Assembly: GCA_038924905.1 (NCBI GenBank)
Contig: JBCKUK010000001.1
Span: 1-64,000 of the forward strand
Direction: 5' to 3'
Length of the DNA stretch: 64,000 bases
DNA from: JBCKUK01 sp038924905
GTDB lineage: Bacteria; Pseudomonadota; Gammaproteobacteria; Burkholderiales; Methylophilaceae
The translations under genes and the position numbers were made by a program. The stretch's first letter is position 1. Each line of letters opens with the position of its first letter. Shown one piece after another: positions 60,004-64,000 of this stretch. A model generated the notes under the pieces. That model worked only from the letters and a program-made list of their open reading frames with translations. It had not been told where the DNA came from and made no database searches.

Positions 60004-60972
60004 TTATTGGTCGATAACGATAGCTTTGGCACCTAGTACTTGCTTGATTCTGACAGCAGCCTTTTCAGCATCTGCACGGCTGGTATAAGGCCCAAGGCGT
60101 ACACGGTAAATCCCCGCATTATACCAGCTTGCCACATTCACACTGCCCGTATCCCCGTTCTGTGTCATATTTTGCTGCTGCAATTTTTCGCACAAGCGAT
60201 CCGCGTTGCCTGAATATTTAAAAGCACCAACCTGCACATAGCTGCCGCTGGTTTGCTCGACCGTGATGGGTGTGGGTGCTGCTGTGACTGCCTCTGCAAT
60301 AGGAGCGGCAGGCGCAGGAGTTGCCGATACTTCTGGCGCTTTGGCTGCCGCTACAAGGGTAGCGGGGCGTGTGTCTATCGCCTCAACTTCTACTTTACCA
60401 CTGCCTTTTTCCAGCAAACGCAATTTATAAGCAGCGGCATAGGAGAGATCAATCAATCGGTCGCTATGAAACGGCCCTCTATCATTGATGCGCACAATCA
60501 CTGAGCGGCCATTTTCCGGATTGGTGACGCGCACGTAGCTGGGTAACGGTAGCGTGGTATGCGCGCCGGTCATGCCATACATGTCATACACTTCACCGCT
60601 CGAGGTTTTTTGGCCGTGGTAGCGCTTGCCGTACCAGGAAGCAATACCGCTTTGTTTGTAAGGCACGTAACTTGTCATTGGCGTATAGCTGGTTCCTAGT
60701 GTGCTGTATGGCCGGTTGGCACGCGCAAGGGGCGCTTCAGCGCGTGGTATGGCATCGGCAATGCCATCAATATTAACGGGCTGGTTGTCACCCGGGCCGT
60801 CATCCAGATAATAGCCGCCAGGTTTTGTTGGTGCGGAAGATTCAGTTGCAGCGCCAGATGATTTTGGAGCGGCGCGCTCGGTCGCAGGTTTGTCAGACTT
60901 GATAATGCTGCCGCATGCAACCAGAACAAAACTTAGCGCGAGAGGAAGAGCAAAACGAATCAGGTTTATCAA
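60004..60972 (-). CDS. rlpA: RlpA, septal/endolytic lytic transglycosylase
   Basis: Outer-membrane lipoprotein that cleaves denuded glycan strands in some bacteria. 322 residues: lipoprotein signal ending LVAC (Cys20), a linker, the double-psi barrel domain (GIASWYGKRYHGQKTSSGEV near 112-131; RINDRGPFHSDRLIDLSYAA with the catalytic Asp), then an Ala/Pro linker and a C-terminal SPOR domain (GSYVQVGAFKYSGNADRLCE) for denuded septal peptidoglycan. The TTG start overlaps the rodA stop, with GGTGA as ribosome binding site. Confidence 0.94.
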   Translation of the reverse strand: MINLIRFALPLALSFVLVACGSIIKSDKPATERAAPKSSGAATESSAPTKPGGYYLDDGPGDNQPVNIDGIADAIPRAEAPLARANRPYSTLGTSYTPMTSYVPYKQSGIASWYGKRYHGQKTSSGEVYDMYGMTGAHTTLPLPSYVRVTNPENGRSVIVRINDRGPFHSDRLIDLSYAAAYKLRLLEKGSGKVEVEAIDTRPATLVAAAKAPEVSATPAPAAPIAEAVTAAPTPITVEQTSGSYVQVGAFKYSGNADRLCEKLQQQNMTQNGDTGSVNVASWYNAGIYRVRLGPYTSRADAEKAAVRIKQVLGAKAIVIDQ

Positions 60973-62063
60973 GAAGTCACCAGTTTTTTATGTGTTTGTA
61001 TACTCATCAAAATACCAAAACCCAACATCAGCGTCACCAGCGACGTGCCGCCGTAGCTGATCAGCGGTAGCGGGATACCAACCACCGGTAAAATGCCGCT
61101 GGCCATGCCGATATTGACAAATACATAGGTAAAAAATGTTAGCGTGATACTGCCCGCAAGCAAACGGCAGAAAGTGTTTTGTGCCTGTGCCGCGATGACC
61201 AGGCCACGCCCAATAATTAACGAGAAAAGCAGCAATAACAGCAAATTACCCAATAAGCCGAATTCTTCACCAAACACTGCAAAAATAAAATCCGTAGAGC
61301 GCTCAGGCAGAAAATCAAGCTGCGCTTGCGTGCCATTCAGCCAACCTTTACCGGCGATGCCGCCAGAACCTAGAGCAATACCGGCCTGTATGGTTTGATA
61401 GCCCGCACCAAGCGGGTCTTGGGATGGATCAAATAAAATCTCGATACGTTTGCGCTGATAATCATGCAATAGCGACCACAAAATAGGGGTGAGTGCGCCC
61501 ATCGCTACGCCAGAACCCAGCAACAGACGCCAGCTCAGCCCCGCCAGGTAAAGCACATAAAAACCGGAGGCGCCGACGAGCAGCGAAGTGCCGAGATCTG
61601 GCTGTTGCAAAATGAAAGCTGCCGGAACTGCCAGCAATACCGCGCCTACGGCGTAATCGGAAACGCGCAGGCTGGCTTCACGCCTGGAAAAATACCACGC
61701 TAGCAGCATAGGCAGTCCGATTTTCATTAATTCAGAAGGCTGAATGCGCACTATTCCAAAATGTAGCCAGCGTCTGGCACCATGGCTAATTTCTCCAAAC
61801 AAGGCAACACTCAGCAGCAGCAGCAGGCTTAATACATAGAGTGGCAGTGCAACCCGCTCCAGATGATGGGGCGCAATGTTGGCAGCCAGCCACATTACTG
61901 CCAGCGCTACCAGAATATTGACGAATTGCGAGCCGACACGGTCAAAGCTTTCCTCCGAAGCGCTATACAGCACAAAAAGTCCGATCAACAGGGCGAATAA
62001 AATACATCCCATGAGAAAGGAGTCGATATGTTTAATCAAATACCTGGTTGGCAATTTAATCAT
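60969..62063 (-). CDS. mrdB: rod-shape peptidoglycan polymerase RodA
   Basis: SEDS-family glycosyltransferase that works with PBP2 in side-wall growth. 364 residues with ten hydrophobic segments. ALFGEISHGARRWLHFGIVR with QPSELMKIGLPML, the PDLGTSLLVGASG loop, and the GFLPERSTDFIFAVFGEEFG-like stretch (LDFLPERSTDFIFAVFGEEF) are SEDS hallmarks; the final IPLPLISYGGTSL is present. It overlaps the mrdA end by eight bases and the rlpA start by four. Confidence 0.96.
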   Translation of the reverse strand: MIKLPTRYLIKHIDSFLMGCILFALLIGLFVLYSASEESFDRVGSQFVNILVALAVMWLAANIAPHHLERVALPLYVLSLLLLLSVALFGEISHGARRWLHFGIVRIQPSELMKIGLPMLLAWYFSRREASLRVSDYAVGAVLLAVPAAFILQQPDLGTSLLVGASGFYVLYLAGLSWRLLLGSGVAMGALTPILWSLLHDYQRKRIEILFDPSQDPLGAGYQTIQAGIALGSGGIAGKGWLNGTQAQLDFLPERSTDFIFAVFGEEFGLLGNLLLLLLFSLIIGRGLVIAAQAQNTFCRLLAGSITLTFFTYVFVNIGMASGILPVVGIPLPLISYGGTSLVTLMLGFGILMSIQTHKKLVTS

Positions 62064-64000
62064 GGGGTTCTTCCAAATCTCCCTCTGTTGGGGCTTCCTC
62101 TACCCGATCACCTGCTGGACTTGCTGGTGTTTCAGTCCCCGGAGCCACTGGTATTGGCGACTTGCCAAGCAAATAATAGTCCATTACTTTACGTGCAATT
62201 GGCCCTGCTACCGAGCCGCCGTGGCCACCATTTTCGACAATTACAGCAAGCGCAATCTTGGGGGCTTCTGCCGGCGCATAAGCGATGAACAGGGCGTGGT
62301 CTCGAAAGCGTTCGCTTACCTTGCTCTCATTATATTTTTCATTTTGTTTGATACCAATTACCTGCGCCGTACCGGTTTTAGCGGCAATTGTATAAGAGCT
62401 ATCCGCACCTATACTGGCTGCGGTGCCGCCCGGCAAAGTCACATCCACCATACCCTGTTTCACCAAGGCTATATTTTCCGGTTTTAACGAAATTTTATCT
62501 GTACTGACAATAGACACCGGACGGCTGATGCCGCTACTTGCTTCCTGAATACTGGCTACAAGATGCGGGCGCATTGCTACGCCATTATTGGCCAAAATTG
62601 CTGTGGCATGTGCCAGTTGCAAAGGTGTTACCAGCGTGTAGCCCTGGCCTATGCCTACAATCACAGTTTCGCCCGGATACCATTTTTGTTTAAAACGTCT
62701 CCCCTTCCACTCCGGCGTCGGCAGCAACCCTTCTGTTTCTCTCCTGAGATCAATTCCTGTTCTTTGGCCAAATCCAAAGTGACGGACAAAATCAGTGAGA
62801 TTCTTTATGCCTAAATCCTGGGCCAGGCCATAAAAGAATGTATCGCAAGAAATGGTGATGGCACGTTGTATATCCACTTGACCATGGCCGCCTGGCTTCC
62901 AATCCCGATAACGATGCTGGCTACCGGGCAGGATAAAAAATCCCGGGTCGTTAATACTAAACGGCGGCGTGCGTTTGCCAGACTCCAGCCCGGCCATCGC
63001 AACAAATGGTTTAAATGTGGAGCCGGGCGGGTAAATACCGCGCAACGGCCGATTGATCAGCGGCTTATCCAAAGATTCATTCAGCGCTTTCCAGTTTTCA
63101 GAATTTATGCCAGCTACAAACAGATTCGGGTCAAATGTGGGTTGGCTGACGTAAGCCAGCACCTCTCCGTTACTGGGGTTAATGGCAACCAGGGCGCCAC
63201 GACGATCACCAAAAGCGTTCTCGGCAATACTTTGTAAATTGCTGTCCACCGATAAAATCAGATTATCGCCAGGCACAGGCGCGGTGCGGGATAGCACGCG
63301 CACGGCATGGCCATCTGCATCAATTTCTACTTGCTGAAAGCCGGTAGTGCCATGCAAATTACGTTCGTAATATTGTTCCAGCCCACCTTTGCCAATATGG
63401 TCAGAACCTTTGTAATTGGATAGATCGCCTGATGATTCCAGGGAATCGAGATCGTTGTCGTTAATACGGCCAATATAGCCAATGAAGTGCGAGCCTAGCT
63501 TGCCTTGTGGGTAGTGGCGAAACAGGCGCGATTTGATATCCACGCCGGGGAAGCGATAGCGATTGACAGCGAAGCGGGCGGCTTCTGCTTCGTTCAAGTG
63601 CGTGCGTAGCGACACACTTTCAAAATTATGGCTTTGTCCACGCAGTTTTTTGAAGCGTTTGCGGTCAAGCGAGCTGACTTCTACCAGCTTGCCGACCTCA
63701 TTAATGGTTTCTTCAACATCTTTTACCTTGGCTGGCGTGATTTCCAACGTGTAAACGAAAAAGTTATGCGCCAGCAAGACCCCGTTGCGGTCAAGTATCA
63801 GGCCGCGACTAGGCACAATCGGCACTAACGAAATACGGTTATTTTCCGCCAAAGTTTGATAGTGTTGGTACCTTGCTATTTGCAGGAAAAAGAAACGACT
63901 TGTGAGTGCGCCAAAACACAGCAGCACAACAATGGCCGCTACACCCAGCCGCAAGCGGAAATAATATCGTTCGTGTTGATAGTTTTTAAATTCTGAGCGT
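62056..64000 (-). CDS. mrdA: penicillin-binding protein 2, partial at window edge
   Basis: Transpeptidase of the elongation machinery, partner of RodA. The frame is open to the last base: upstream of TTG 63954 it reads RSEFKNYQHERYYFR, which fits the usual N-terminus of PBP2 just before the membrane helix (LGVAAIVVLLCFGALTSRFF). The true start therefore lies beyond the window. Active-site motifs are present: STFK (YPPGSTFKPFVAMAG), SCD (ITISCDTFFYGLAQ) and KTG (TIAAKTGTAQVIG). At least 647 residues. First gene seen of the minus-strand cell-wall/lipoate operon. Confidence 0.96.
   Translation of the reverse strand, partial: RSEFKNYQHERYYFRLRLGVAAIVVLLCFGALTSRFFFLQIARYQHYQTLAENNRISLVPIVPSRGLILDRNGVLLAHNFFVYTLEITPAKVKDVEETINEVGKLVEVSSLDRKRFKKLRGQSHNFESVSLRTHLNEAEAARFAVNRYRFPGVDIKSRLFRHYPQGKLGSHFIGYIGRINDNDLDSLESSGDLSNYKGSDHIGKGGLEQYYERNLHGTTGFQQVEIDADGHAVRVLSRTAPVPGDNLILSVDSNLQSIAENAFGDRRGALVAINPSNGEVLAYVSQPTFDPNLFVAGINSENWKALNESLDKPLINRPLRGIYPPGSTFKPFVAMAGLESGKRTPPFSINDPGFFILPGSQHRYRDWKPGGHGQVDIQRAITISCDTFFYGLAQDLGIKNLTDFVRHFGFGQRTGIDLRRETEGLLPTPEWKGRRFKQKWYPGETVIVGIGQGYTLVTPLQLAHATAILANNGVAMRPHLVASIQEASSGISRPVSIVSTDKISLKPENIALVKQGMVDVTLPGGTAASIGADSSYTIAAKTGTAQVIGIKQNEKYNESKVSERFRDHALFIAYAPAEAPKIALAVIVENGGHGGSVAGPIARKVMDYYLLGKSPIPVAPGTETPASPAGDRVEEAPTEGDLEEPHD

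Noticed and set aside
1..64000. CRISPR arrays, tRNA or rRNA genes, phage genes
   Set aside because: None seen: no regular spaced repeats, no tRNA-like cloverleaf or TTC-loop motifs noticed, no rRNA signatures, no phage structural genes.

Overview
The window looks like chromosomal DNA of a betaproteobacterium, most likely order Nitrosomonadales (Gallionellaceae, Methylophilaceae or a relative). The clues are the cell-shape/lipoate gene order mrdA-rodA-rlpA-dacC-dat-ybeD-lipB-lipA, a gshA of the acidithiobacillus/betaproteobacterial type next to gshB, the lptM-lysA pair, a broken Fae-family gene and a vitronectin-free, pilY1-type minor pilin operon. No rRNA, tRNA or CRISPR was seen. The assignment is inference from gene content only.

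Layout. 1-3.7 kb: TPP riboswitch, thiC, a 23S rRNA pseudouridine synthase carrying two palindromic repeats inside its reading frame, and a YidB protein. 3.8-5.6 kb: a decayed IS1595-type element that has removed the front of an ATPase gene; the STAS-like partner gene beside it is frameshifted. 5.7-15.7 kb: housekeeping (uppP, exoD, mutY, ispH, purU, lptM-lysA) mixed with wrecks (asmA, a Fae homologue) and three very small exported proteins. 15.8-26.1 kb: type IV pilus minor pilin operon pilE-fimT-pilV-pilW-pilX-pilY1 ending in a TonB-like gene; pilY1 is unusually large. 26.1-30.4 kb (minus strand): gshA-gshB-apbE-NusG domain II protein-Gx transporter. 30.5-33.3 kb (minus): porin-glnK-amtB behind a sigma-54 promoter with an NtrC site. 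33.5-44.9 kb: ubiK, comM, a VIT-type metal transporter, metH (with a 126-bp palindrome-ended insertion in frame), mpl, tonB, a thioredoxin-like ferredoxin, a TauE/SafE permease and a HIT protein.

44.9-56.0 kb is the accessory part: a single gene cassette between two attC-like sites, a tpiA gene, a duplicated 3' end of lipA, a 2970-residue cyclic beta-1,2-glucan synthase whose DNA is visibly richer in G+C than its surroundings, and a ppk2 remnant. The genuine lipA follows, so the block appears to have been built into the downstream side of the lipoate cluster. 56.1-64 kb is the lipoate and rod-shape operon; mrdA runs off the right edge.

Themes. (1) Short palindromic repeats lie not only between genes but in frame inside proteins (pseudouridine synthase, MetH, the ApbE signal peptide). 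(2) Gene decay is frequent: transposase, ATPase, STAS-like, asmA, fae, lipA fragment and ppk2 fragment. Several are single-base or 4-bp slips that could be real or assembly errors. (3) Regulation readable from sequence: a TPP riboswitch with a visible Shine-Dalgarno sequestering partner, and NtrC/sigma-54 control of ammonium uptake.
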